From assembly GCA_963281255.1 (NCBI GenBank), contig OY725500.1, forward strand, positions 2,283,330-2,347,329: a stretch of 64,000 bases of DNA, read 5' to 3'. Of this stretch, positions 1 to 10,117 are shown piece by piece. Every line of letters begins with the position of its first letter. Positions within the stretch are counted from its first letter, which is position 1. The translations under genes and the position numbers were made by a program. Source of the DNA: Aphrocallistes beatrix. Taxonomy: Eukaryota; Porifera; Hexactinellida; Sceptrulophora; Aphrocallistidae. A model generated the notes under the pieces. That model did no database searches and had not been told where the DNA came from. It was given only the letters and a program-made list of their open reading frames with translations.

Positions 1-1276
1 GCAAGAGAAAGGCTGTTAAGGATACTCAGAAAAGACGCAGGCGTCTTCTGAAGAGTCAATTCCTGGTTGCCGAATCTTCAAGGCGTAAACGTGAAAAAGA
101 CGCGACTACGTATAAATCAGGATGCTTTGGTAGTGAGCCTTCCTATTCTGGTAGTAAAGAAGTCACTTCCCCCATCCTTGTCGTTAACAAGGATGATAAT
201 GAAATCTGCGCGAAATGCAGAATGCATTATTGTCCAGTTCTGAGAGAGCAGAAGAATGATGACTGGGTGGGATGTAATTTCTGTAAGAGTAGGTATCATA
301 CTGGCTGTGAAAATGTATGGCTAGAGGATATAGGTGATGACCCTTATATCTGTAGGAAATGCGAGCAAGAGTGGAATAAAGTGTAATCTACATCTATAAT
401 TTCTGTAGTATCATGCCATCATTAAAATAAACATATCCCTTTGTTATTTAATAAAATCGCTAATATAAACATTAATTCGGAAAACAATTCATCAAATTAT
501 TGGGGGGGGGGGGGGGTTTGGAAAATGTAAACATAATCCTTTTATTAATACTTATATACTATATTATAAAATTAAAATATCTATTTAGATACAATTGCTT
601 GGAAGTACTCCGCTTATCGGATCAAACTGAGCTAATCTAATCAAATAATCACAATCAAGATACAATTCAATTCCTATTATATTAGGAGAAATTATAATGA
701 ACCAGTTCAATTCGGGTAAATCGTGACTAAATTTTGACTGCAAAAAATTGTAGTAACTGTGGAGGAGTAAGTACCTCGGGAGTCCACATACAAGTACTGT
801 ATAAGGGGTGGGCAGTGGTGTAGCTAGGGATTGAAGCTTGTTAGGGAACAGGTAAATTATATCTGTGTGAAACTCGACGACGCTATAGAGTAGATTATCA
901 ATATATATACATATTGATGAAAGTACCAAACTATAATGTTTAATTTGCACATGCGCGCTAATGAACACTTCGTGTTCTCAGAGTCACCCTGGAAAAATAA
1001 ACACTTTCAGAAGTCCCTTCAGGTGCTAAATATTGATCACTTTCAAAAATTCATTTCAAATATAAATGACATAAGAAATAAGTAAACCAAACATACTTAT
1101 AATTGAAAATGTCTTTCGTCTGAAAACAAGGACTGAGAAATAATCATTTAACGCGAAACACTAACGTCCAGCCATCAGCTTATGTGATCCTACCCAGTTC
1201 ATGCTTATCTGTCAATTAGTCCTTTGGAGAGAAGGTATTCCTCCCCTCGCCACTAACGTGCTCCGAAGCCCTGCCT
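1..1276 (+). mobile_element. Mutator-like transposon, partial copy L
   Basis: This is the 3' part of a Mutator-like element. It begins inside the transposase gene at the window edge and runs through a 3' flank (387-950) into the inner part of the terminal inverted repeat (about 955-1276). It matches the minus strand of the copy at 2686-9648. The segment around the frames CGCTAATGAACACTTCGTG (near 950) occurs here, at about 4230 (inverted) and at about 8440. The TIR stops at a TTAA (1277-1280), where a K element is inserted. A run of about 14 G (near 503-516) corresponds to only 5 in the other copy. Confidence 0.8.
3..386 (+). CDS. Mutator-like transposase, C-terminal part with PHD-type zinc finger
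   Basis: This is the open C-terminal 127 codons of a transposase whose start lies outside the window. An N-terminal basic stretch (KRRRRLLK, RRKREK) resembles a nuclear localisation signal. It is followed by a Cys/His cluster with the order CxxC, C, CxxC, HTGC and CRKC, spaced like a PHD finger (Cys4-His-Cys3). The frame stays open to TAA at 384-386, and an AATAAA signal follows at 426-431. The homologous C-terminus at 5280-5783 on the minus strand has lost several of these cysteines, so this copy is better preserved. PHD fingers usually bind histone tails; a role in chromatin targeting of the transposase is an inference. Confidence 0.7.
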   Translation, partial: KRKAVKDTQKRRRRLLKSQFLVAESSRRKREKDATTYKSGCFGSEPSYSGSKEVTSPILVVNKDDNEICAKCRMHYCPVLREQKNDDWVGCNFCKSRYHTGCENVWLEDIGDDPYICRKCEQEWNKV

Positions 1277-1280
1277 TTAA

Positions 1281-1455
1281 AGGTTGGTGTTTCCCATGAG
1301 ACACTTGTTTTTTAAATATGTGCCCAAATTGCTATTTTATCATTTTTAGATCCTTAGAGGGGTTCTAAACAATAATTCGAATTTTTATAACTCCAGCCCC
1401 AATATTTATCCACTTTGAGTCACTTGGTGTCGCTCTAAAAACGACACATTTTAAT
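1281..1455 (+). repeat. K element fragment (TTAA-inserting)
   Basis: The fragment starts with AGGTTGGTGTTTCCC directly after a TTAA that lies inside the Mutator-like TIR. It continues with the conserved K end, including the motif GTCGCTCTAAAAACGACAC. It is truncated at about 1455 and then abuts a Helitron fragment. Confidence 0.65.
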
Positions 1456-1477
1456 CTTTATTTGTTTGTGTACATAA

Positions 1478-1720
1478 ATATCTCTGTAACGAATTGATTG
1501 AAGAAACTGCCATGCACAGAAAGCTGATTTTGGCTTTGGGAGTCTTTTGACTATGCCTCCACTAAGTTCTGAGCTCAGACGAAAATATCGACCCATCATG
1601 AAATTATGACGCCATTTTCACCCTTTTTATGATTAGAAATTTCAGTTTTTCGACCATAACTCAGCCTTTTTAAGTGATAGAAGGCTGATATTTTAATTGA
1701 ATAATAGCTGATATTTTAAC
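1478..1720 (+). mobile_element. Helitron fragment
   Basis: This is an internal piece of the window's common Helitron. It contains AACGAATTGATTGAAGAAAC, the TGACGCCATTTTCACC segment and the CAGCC...GTGATAGAAGGCTG block. Both Helitron ends are missing. Confidence 0.6.
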
Positions 1721-2685
1721 GCTGCCGTTTACTACTCTATTATTTGTGTAGCACAATAAATTTTCTAACGCTCGAATTTTTATATTCGTCATAAAAAGAT
1801 TAGAAAAGAGATGGTAAAGAGTTTACTATAAACTTGGAACTTAATCTTTATCAGATTTAGATTTAGGATGAATCAAATGGTTTAAAATAAACAATCAAAT
1901 ACAAACGCTAAAAAATTATTTGGATCATTTATCCATGGTCCAATCTGAAATGAAGAAAAAGTAAAAATATTTTCTGAAGTTATATGTTATTATCCATGGT
2001 CAAGAATGATTCTGATGTCGTATACACTCTGTAAATGAAAATAAAGGAGATCCTGCCATGCAAGAACCTAGACTCCTGAGACTGGTGTTAGGTCCAGCTG
2101 CAGCCGGATCAATTTTACAAGTTACGTATTTCATAGTCACACTAGTGCTTATATCGACGCGTTGATCGAAATGAATTTTGCAGCTGAATGTGCTGGTGAG
2201 ACTCAAGGACAGTCTTTTTAGATTTCCGTGAAGTTTCATCCATCCACGAGCTACGCTTTTCCTGTGCGTGTGTTTGGAACACAGAGAGAGAAACGTTCGT
2301 TTTGATCTGAGTGGAGTACGACTGGCTTCACTACGATCGCCTTTCCGATGCTGCTATCTGACAAATGTATGGTAGCACCAAGCGCGACCCTGCATTCAGC
2401 AAAAGGTACTATATCAACTGAAAGGCTGCTACTCCCGTGTTACACACACTTGACTAGCCGGTGTCTCAAAGAAGCTTTTGGAGGAAGAGGGCAAGGGAGA
2501 TGGAGGAGGAAAGAAAGTAATTATTAGTATTTATTTCAATGCAAATATAAATGACCGTATACGTATTATCGAATAGTAACCCCCCTCGAAATATAATAAG
2601 CTAATCAGGCATCGAACTATTCGGTGCGATCTTAGAATATTTGAGGCGGCGTCCCCATTTTGGCTGGTCTTCACCGGACGCGCGG
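1721..2685. other. no gene seen
   Basis: I see no coding signal here. The stretch 1735-1775 is a fragment that recurs inverted at 9649-9690 (TTATTGTGCTACACAAATAA), a junction shared by two unrelated places. 2240-2500 is more GC-rich than its surroundings and looks unique. A small minus-strand ORF at 2000-2239 has no recognisable content. Confidence 0.4.
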
Positions 2686-4254
2686 CACCAGGGAAATTAC
2701 GACACCTCGGATGATATTTCGCACTTGGATTTTTGTGATGAGTAAATAATCATCCGCTTGACGGTCCCAGAAACAATAATCGCCCTAGCTACTAATCGAG
2801 TGTATTATCTGCATTATCTTCGAAACAGTTTGAAGTTTATCGTTTATAGCTCTACCTATCTGCGCATACCTATGTATGTAGGCCAAGAAGACCAATTCTG
2901 GCATATCTATTCTTGTGTAGATAGGTGCATGCGCCCAGATGGATAGATTCATGTGCCCAGTACTTTTCAATACCTCAATACATGTGGTATATTGTGATTT
3001 TTGTGTCTTAGTTTTGATTTGTACGGTAATTTTCATACCAATAAAGGTTTAAAACAATCAAATAGCACTATCAAGAGATTTAACTTCTAGATTAATCCGC
3101 CGGTCCGCCGATCACGTTCCCCACCCTAAATTGATATTTTAAAAATCTTACTACATACAAATGCTATCTCGAATTAGGTAATACAAGCGCGCTTCGCTTG
3201 CTTGCGCTGCGCGGCTAGCGGACACTTCGTGTCCGCCGGAGGCTCCCTTCGGTCGCCTGGGGTCACATTGATTAATTATAAGGGAGAGAGCATCTCTAAA
3301 TATGTCTGTCCTACTGTGAAAATCGATATCACTCGAAAAATCACCAAATTTGTCCATTTTTAAAATTTTGATGAGTAATGATGACGTTATAGCGAAGTGA
3401 TGAGTAATCATTTTTGATGATTGTTGCATCATATGTGAGACGTGTTAGTATACAGATTCTATTAAAATTTCAGCTTTCTATCTCCTATAATGGCTGAGTT
3501 ATGTCCGAATAACTGTGTTGCTTAACTTTTAAAAATGTGACAATGACGTCATAATTCCATGATGAGTCGACATTTTGCTCTGAACTCAGAACTTACTGGA
3601 GCCATAGCCAAAAGACTCCCACATGCCAAAAATCAGCCTTCTGCGCCCGGCAGTTTCTTCAATCAATTCGTTACAGATATATATATATATATATATATAC
3701 AATCATCGAGTTTTAATAGTAAGGATAGTTACAGAATTAAAGTTATAACATGTGATTTATATTCTTTCATGGGTCTAGGCCCTATGCCTCTCTGATTTTC
3801 TCAGAAGCCTTGGATGGGTCTATTTGCATACGGGTGCTACAAACGAAAGTATCAGTGATAACAATCTCCTCACTCTGATACTCCTCTCATTTGATTCTGA
3901 ACGAAGAGGTAATCGTTAAAACGCCGGGCTTCGGAGCACGTTAGTGGCGAGGGGAGGAATGCCTTCCAAAGGACCAATCAACAGAGAAGGATGAAATGGG
4001 GAGGATCACTTAAGCTGAGGGCTGGACGTTATTGTTTCGCGTTAAATGAATATTTCTCAGTCCTGTTTTTTGACGAAGGACCTTTTCAATTATACAAGTT
4101 GGTATATTTGGTATACTTATTTCATATGTCATTAATATTTGAAATGAATTTGTGAAAGTGAATATTTGGCACATGCAGTGACTTCTGAAAGTGTTTATTT
4201 TTCCAGGGCGACCCTGAGAACACGAAGTGTTCATTAGCGCGCGTGTGCTAATTA
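2686..4254. repeat. left terminal inverted repeat of the Mutator-like element
   Basis: Apart from the Helitron inserted at 3184-3725, this is the reverse complement of about 8422-9648. Shared blocks include the region around 2760-2960 (matching 9383-9600), TTAATCCGCCGGTCCGCCG (near 3092) and the CTCCTCACTCTGATACTCC block near 3868. Confidence 0.75.
3184..3725 (-). mobile_element. non-autonomous Helitron H1
   Basis: Read on the minus strand it starts TCCTTACTATTAAAACTCG and ends with a GC-rich, self-complementary tail (GCGCAGCGCAAGCAAGCG) followed by CTTG. It sits exactly between A3183 and T3726. The empty site is preserved in the other TIR (around 8945-8970), which shows insertion between A and T with no target duplication, as expected for Helitrons. 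It carries a (TA)n tract near its 5' end and no coding capacity. Confidence 0.8.
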
Positions 4255-4352
4255 AACATTATGGTTTGGTACTTTAATCAATGTGTGATGTATTGGTAAT
4301 CGACTCTATAGCGCTGTCGTGTTTCACACAGAAATAATTTACTTGTGCCCTG

Positions 4353-4975
4353 TTACGAAAAAAATGGTCCAGGGGGACCAATTTTGGCAGGTCAAAACTG
4401 GTCCGGCCCTCCCAAAAATGGTCCGGGTTAAATTTTGTGTCATTTAATTACGTACACTAAAGTAGTCCTCTCCTCATAGGATGTGATGACATTACAACAA
4501 GTATGTAGAAGTTTTACTATTGCGTCCCGCCATTTCCCGCAAACTACAACGCTGCGCCCTGCTTTTAACATGACTCAAGTTGGCATTATTCATGTTAAAA
4601 AATGTCTGTCGGTGGACCGATAGTGCAGCTGACTTGGCACGTGAGATATGAATATTGGAATACATCGGGACTACGAAATTTTTGATAACTAAAATTTCGC
4701 AGCGTACGGAGATACATACATACATATGGACGGATGTGGTACACCGTCCTTGCCATAGGGGTATCTCTCTGCAGAAACTGCACTAAAAATGGTCCTCCGG
4801 ACTAGATTTAGCAGCCAAAACGGATCTCTTGGACCAAATTTGGCGACCAAAACTGGTCCGGGTCAACAAATTTAGCTAGGGGGGAACCAAATATGGCTGC
4901 CAAATCTGGTCCCCGGGACCAATTTTGGCGACCAAAACTAGTCCCCCGGATCAATTTTGGACTGACAGCACCAGC
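4353..4975. mobile_element. unclassified 623-bp insertion with GGTCC repeats
   Basis: Copy L lacks this block (around 845-865), so it is an insertion. It is flanked by TGTGCCCTG and TGTGTCCTG, a 9-bp duplication with one mismatch. Both ends contain clusters of a degenerate unit such as GGACCAATTTTGGCGACC and AAAACTGGTCC, two or three on the left (4358-4432) and about five on the right (4790-4960). The middle (4440-4780) is unique. Clear terminal inverted repeats are not seen at the exact ends. The 9-bp duplication hints at a Mutator-type MITE. Confidence 0.55.
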
Positions 4976-5279
4976 TGTGTCCTGGCAAGCTTCAATCTCT
5001 AGCTACACCACTGTCCACCACTTATACAATACTTGCACGTATTTGGACTCCTGAGGTACTCCTCCACAGTTACACAATTTTTTGTAGTCAAAATTTAGAC
5101 ACCATTGTTTTCAAAAAAAGCCCTTGTTTTCAAAAAAATGTTTTCAAAAAAAGCCCCCAATAATTTGATACATTGTTTTCCGCATTAATGTATATATTAT
5201 CGATTTTATTAAAGAACAAAGGGATATGTGTTTATTTTAATGAAGGCATGATACTACAGAAATGATATAGATGTGTAGA

Positions 5280-7767
5280 TTATACTTTATTCCACTCTTG
5301 CTCGCATTTCCTACAGATATAAGGGTCATCACCTATATCCGCTAACCATACATATTCACAGCCAGTGTGATACCAACTTTCACAGAAATCACGTCCCACC
5401 CAGTCGTCATTCTTCTGGTCTCTCAGAACTGGACAATCATGCATTCCGTATTTCTCGCAGATTTCAGTATCATCCATGTTAACGTCTTGGATGGGAGAAG
5501 TGACTTCTTTACGGCCAGAAGAGGAGATCTCACTACCAAAGCATCCAGATTTATACGTAGTCGCGTCTTTTTCGCGTTTACGCCTTGGAGATTCGGCAAT
5601 CAGGAATTGACTATTCAGAAGACGCCAGCGTCTTTTCTGAGTATCTTTATCAGCATTTCTCTTGCATCTATTCCGTTCCTTATCCATCGTTACGAGGTGA
5701 GCTAGGGTCACATTAGTACATTGCACCCCCATATCCGCTAAGATTGATGCGAGTATCAATGAGCCTTCATTGAAAGTTGACACAGCTATTGACGCAGAAG
5801 CTTGGAGAGAGTATTGTCCAACCCGTTTTCCTTTAGGAGCATGTGCCAGAGAACTGAATGTAGGTATTCATTGGCATTTTGTGTTAAATCAAGCGTCAAG
5901 GCGGACACATATCTAGGCTTGCAAAGTTCACAAAAACATCTTGCAGTCGTGATAACTCATCTCCATTCAGATAGGGTAGTCGCAGTTTGGGAGGTGTAAT
6001 AGAGCTATCTTCGACTGAAAGTGCAATAGTCTTTTGAAAGTAGCACCAAGAGCTCTTTGAAAACGGACAACTTTCATGCTACTCAACCAAATGATCGAGT
6101 AGTGGATAGAGAGCCTTTTGAATGTCTATCGCTGCTTTCCTTCTATTCTGAACGATAACAAGTGCATAAAGATGGCCAATCCTCTGAACCTTTGAAGCGG
6201 GTATTGGTTTGGATGTTAAAGTTCTCGTGGTTTTCTTCCTCATTGCCTTTTTAATCTCCCTTGTGCATGCCTGATGCACTCCTCCTTTCGTAGATTTTCC
6301 AATCCTTTGTACGGATCGCTTTCTCGTAACCGCTTAAAAGAGCTTGAGTCTCCATCGCCTACATATCTGGTATAAGCAAGAGAATGTTTGGTGACAGATC
6401 TAGCCCAAATTTCAAGTGCTGCTGAAGATTCAATTCCTTGACTAGTCCCGAAATAATTTGCCGGACACTCGCCGGAATGTTTCTTCCAATATTCGCTATA
6501 CTCATCTGGATCGTCTTTCTTCCTCTCTTCAGTCCATTTGAGACATTTGCTGCACATGTTTTCATAGAGGACGTAGTCTAATACTTTACCGCTATATACC
6601 TCAATTGCAGCCGCGAATCCTTGATTCGAATAATAACCTCTCTGATGCCATGAACTGTCGTAACTTACAGTACAATTCTTACAGTCTGGGATATTTGACG
6701 TGTCGGCTGTGTCGCGTACAAGTTTAGCTGACATGGACATGGATTGCTGACAGATTGTATTTGCTGATTCGACCAATTTCAAGACGGAAACTTTGTTCAT
6801 TCGCTTCCAGGTATTCTGTATCCCAAGGAGATTGCACGAGAGTAAGAAATCATTCCAACTGAGAGAGGTGCAGTGCACTGCTAATAAAGCCCTCACGTTC
6901 ACTTCCGACTTTTTCCGGGATAGCATTTGGGGGTCATTCACGGATTCCGTGGGTTGCATGCCAATAGGTAGGGAAGTTGGGAATTCAGCTATAACAAGAT
7001 GGCAATAGCTACACTTTAATAATAAATATGACTGTAAGCCATCTCGAAAGGCGTATTGATGTGGATTGAGTGGTCCTGTACATTTTGGTTCAGTGCATCT
7101 TAATAGAGAGAATACCATGCTAAGTATGTCCATGTCGATAATTTGAGATCCATGGAGAATTAATAGATCACGAAATGAGTGAGTTTCATCTTTACGCAAT
7201 TTGATGCTTATGAATTTAGTTGGATGAGGGAACTTTACTTGTTTGAATAGTTCGGATGTCGGCTTTGATGGTAGTCTCTTTGCAGGTAGTGGTGTGAAAG
7301 ATGATTTTCTTTTCAGTCCTTCCTTCCCCTTTACGAAATTTCCCAACGTTGACTTTTTTTACTCTTCTTTTGCCTCTGAGAGAAAAAGAAGGAACTTTCG
7401 TGGAATTATCCGAATCTTCGGATGTCTGTGAAGACAAGGCAAATTGTGAGAAAGTAGATCTGAGTTCAGTAGGAGAGGTTGAAGAAGGGATTTCATTAGT
7501 TGGAATATTTGGAACTTTGAATACGTAATCATCTTTAGTGTCTGCTTGAGACAAGCCAGAGTCACTTGATTCTATACTAGAAGCGAAGGGAGATGGAATT
7601 CGAACCAGAGGGAGGTCAGCACTTCTAAATATTGGAACAGTTTCTTGTTCCGAAGAAGACATATCTTGTTCTGAAAAAGACATTGTATTTTGTGTTTGTA
7701 TATATTTATCGATAAATTTTATCATTTTATTTCGGTATTTATACCAACTACGTATATATCCTTGCAT
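5280..7767 (-). pseudogene. Mutator-like transposase, multiply frameshifted
   Basis: The coding segments lie in two alternating frames: 7767-7216 (Ser-rich N-terminus), 7346-6240, 6279-6079 and 5783-5280. The central segment holds the Mutator-like transposase core (Pfam PF20700 type, from memory): SYDSSWHQRGY (first acidic residue), paired cysteines CSKCLKW, SGECPANYFGTS, and YVGDGDSSSFKRL (second acidic residue). ECIRHAQGRL, then HESCPFSKSSWC and LTQNANEYLHSV, follow in other frames. The C-terminus has a basic stretch and a degraded PHD-like finger in which some Cys are Tyr or Arg. At least four frame breaks and one stop show it is dead. The intact product would have been a nuclear cut-and-paste transposase of roughly 750-800 residues. 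Confidence 0.75.
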
Positions 7768-7825
7768 ATAATGCTCTTAAAAATGTCTAATTTTAGACTC
7801 TATTACAACTGACGGAATTCTCTCA

Positions 7826-8137
7826 AATTAAGGATACAGTATTGTTTATTTTTAGACTCTGGTTTCTATTTGGTACTGAAGGAATTCTCTTCTTGCCATG
7901 CTTAGTTTTGAAATAGACAAATTAAGTATACAGTATTGTTTATTTTTAGACTGTAGTTTCTATTTAGAACTGAAGGACTTCTCTTCTTACCATGCTTAGA
8001 TTTGAAATCGACAAATTAAGTATACACTATTGTTTATTTGTAGACTCTGGTTTCTATTTAGTACTGAAGGAATTCTCTTCTTGCCATGCTTAGATTTGAA
8101 ATAGACAAATATAAGTCTACAGTATTGTTTATTTTTA
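7826..8137. repeat. tandem repeat, ~94-bp unit, about 3.3 copies
   Basis: The unit contains ACAGTATTGTTTATTTTTAG, CTGAAGGAATTCTCTTC and CATGCTTAGATTTGAAAT. Copies begin near 7829, 7925, 8019 and 8112. It lies just upstream of the transposase start, between the coding region and the TIR, so it may hold subterminal or promoter sequence; that role is an inference. Confidence 0.75.
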
Positions 8138-8139
8138 AA

Positions 8140-8421
8140 CGATGAACAGTGACCCTATTGGGCGGAGTCAACTGTATATATATTTATGCACAAATAAACA
8201 TCGAGTTTTAATAGTATTCGAGTTGTAATATTAAGGATTTGCATACAAAACGCATATGTTTAATGCAGATATATGATAGATGCTTTAACCGTAGAATGCC
8301 CACTGGGGATACAGTGTCTCCGATATCGCGGATGTCTCTCGACGATTTTCTATGCAACTGAAGCCATAAAATGCTGGGCATTCTGCTACAGTTAATAATT
8401 CGTATCTGCTAGGCGGTATCC
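8140..8421. other. Helitron tail fragment and spacer
   Basis: ATCGAGTTTTAATAGTATTC at about 8200 resembles the 5' end of the Helitron in reverse. A short inverted repeat (GAATGCCCACTGGGGATACA near 8297 and CTGGGCATTC near 8374) lies in the rest. No coding signal. Confidence 0.4.
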
Positions 8422-9648
8422 TTAATTAGCATCCACGCGCTAATGAACACTTCGTGTTCTCAGAGTCTCCCTGGAAAAATAAACACTTTCAGAAGTCCCT
8501 ACCGGTGCCAAATATTGTTCAATTTCACAAATTCATTTCAAATACAAATGAAATAAGTAAACAAAACATACCAACTTGTATAATTGAAAATGTCCTTCGT
8601 CTGAAAACAAGGACTGAGAAATAATCATTTAACGCGAAACACTAACGTCCAGCCCTCAGCTTATGTGATCCTACCCAGTTCATCCTTATCTGTTGATTGG
8701 TCCTTTGGAGTGAAGGTATTCCTCCCCTCGCCACTGACGTGCTCCGAAACCCGGCGTTTAACGATTACCTCTTCGTTCAGAATCAAATGAGAGGAGTATC
8801 AGACTGAGGAGATTGTTATCACAGATACTTTCGTTTGTAGCACCCGTACGCAAATAGACCCATGCAAGGCTTCTGAGAGAATTAGAGATTCATAGGGCCT
8901 GGACCTATGAATGAATATAAATCACGTGTTATAACTTTAATTCTAGTAAACATATTATCTAATTTGATATAACATTGCTATGTAGTAAGATTTTAAAAAT
9001 ATCAATTTAGGGTGGGGACCGTGATCGGCGGACCGACGGATTAATCTAGAAGTTAAATCTCTTGATAGTGCTATTTGATTGTTAAAAATATCTATTGGTA
9101 TGAAAATTACCATACAAATCAAAACTAAGACACAAAAATCACAATATACCACATGTATTGAGGTATTGAAAAGTACTGGGCACTAGGGGATTATCTAGGA
9201 GCGCGAGACGCTCCTTTAGGCGTATTATTTTAAGCCTCAAAGTGTTTAGGAGCATGAAAATCCAGAATAATACCCAATTTACCCTATTTATAATGCTATT
9301 TATATATTTAGGCGTATGAAAATTTAGGGATTTTAGATTAGGAGCATATCTCTGGAGGGCTGTATAATACCCTGCTGGGCACATGTACCTGTCCATCTGG
9401 GCGCATGCGCCTATCTACACAAGAATAGAGATGCCTGAATTGGTTTTCTTGGCATGGATACATAAGTGTGCGCAGATAGGTAGAGCTATAAACGATAAAC
9501 TTCAAACTGTTTCGAAGATAATGCAGATAATACATCGATTAGTAGCTAGGGCGATTATTGTTTCTGGGACCGTCAAGCGGATGATTATTTACTCATCACA
9601 AAAATCCAAGTGCGAAATATCGTCCGAGGTGTCGTAATTTCCCTGGTG
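8422..9648. repeat. right terminal inverted repeat of the Mutator-like element
   Basis: This is the complement of the left TIR. It is interrupted only by the 191-bp MITE at 9184-9374. Its inner edge abuts GGCGGTATCCTTAA (8413-8426), a match to the terminus of the Z family. Confidence 0.75.
9184..9374. mobile_element. hAT-like MITE, 191 bp
   Basis: The block is flanked by a perfect 8-bp duplication CTGGGCAC (9176-9183 and 9375-9382). Its ends are TAGGGGATTAT and, complemented, CAGGGTATTAT. The empty site with one GTGCCCAG is present in the left TIR near 2955. An 8-bp duplication with these ends fits hAT. Its left end resembles that of the MITE at 35442-35647. Confidence 0.8.
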
Positions 9649-9689
9649 AATTCGAGCGTTAGAAAATTTATTGTGCTACACAAATAATA

Positions 9690-10113
9690 GATCTGATTTT
9701 TTTCGTTTGTCGCTAGCACATCTTAATAGTAGAAATCGGGCAACTCAAAGAATTGTTTAGGACATACCAAGGAAACAAATGTTTCCAAAATCGAATCATA
9801 GATAGTCTATCATATTTGCAACTTCATAGGACCAAAAGAAAGTTAAAATGACAAAAAAAGTGAATTTCTTCGGTGTCTAAAAAAAATGGCCAAAAAACGG
9901 CAAAAAACTGTTTTTTTTGGGAAATCAGGAATAAAATCACCAAGTTATAAGATATCGAAAATAAAGTGGTCTTACGTTTATCGCTTAATGATATGGAACA
10001 ACTCTTGAAATTTTTATACCTCTATCTCAAACCAATTTTGACTAAAAATTCTATAAAGACGGTCAATTTTGAAATTTTAAAGACCCGAGATATAGAGATT
10101 TTAAATTTAGATG
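9690..10113. mobile_element. Z element fragment Z1
   Basis: Corresponds to roughly positions 184-592 of the complete Z copy at 42854-44790, in the same orientation. It ends precisely at a TTAA (10114-10117) where Z2 begins. The continuation of the same kind of copy is found at 14303-14866 (Z3). Confidence 0.7.
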
Positions 10114-10117
10114 TTAA

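Larger units (their letters stand above)
2686..9648 (-). mobile_element. Mutator-like transposon with ~1.0 kb terminal inverted repeats
   Basis: The outer ends are CACCAGGGAAATTACGACAC (2686) and its complement ending at 9648. The two TIRs (2686-about 4254 and about 8422-9648) match along their length. They differ mainly by later insertions: a Helitron in the left one and a 191-bp hAT-like MITE in the right one. Subtracting these leaves about 1.02 kb on each side. Between them lies a broken transposase gene on the minus strand plus a 623-bp insertion (4353-4975). Long TIRs are typical of Mutator-like elements. The usual 9-bp target duplication is not visible at the outer edges, so one flank has probably been rearranged. 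Confidence 0.75.

Noticed and set aside
585..968. 127-codon minus-strand ORF
   Set aside because: It lies in the 3' flank of the Mutator-like element, has no domain, and the matching region in the inverted copy does not preserve the frame.
3184..3260. GC-rich repeats GCGCTTCGCTTGCTTGCGC considered as a CRISPR-like or rRNA-like signal
   Set aside because: The motif is dispersed as the 3' tail of Helitrons, not arrayed with spacers, and nothing resembles rRNA.
5802..7565. Plus-strand ORFs opposite the Mutator-like transposase
   Set aside because: They are shadows of the minus-strand coding sequence, which carries the recognisable motifs.
2677..9657. Search for a 9-bp target duplication around the Mutator-like element
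   Set aside because: Flanks GACGCGCGG and AATTCGAGC do not match, so no duplication can be claimed.
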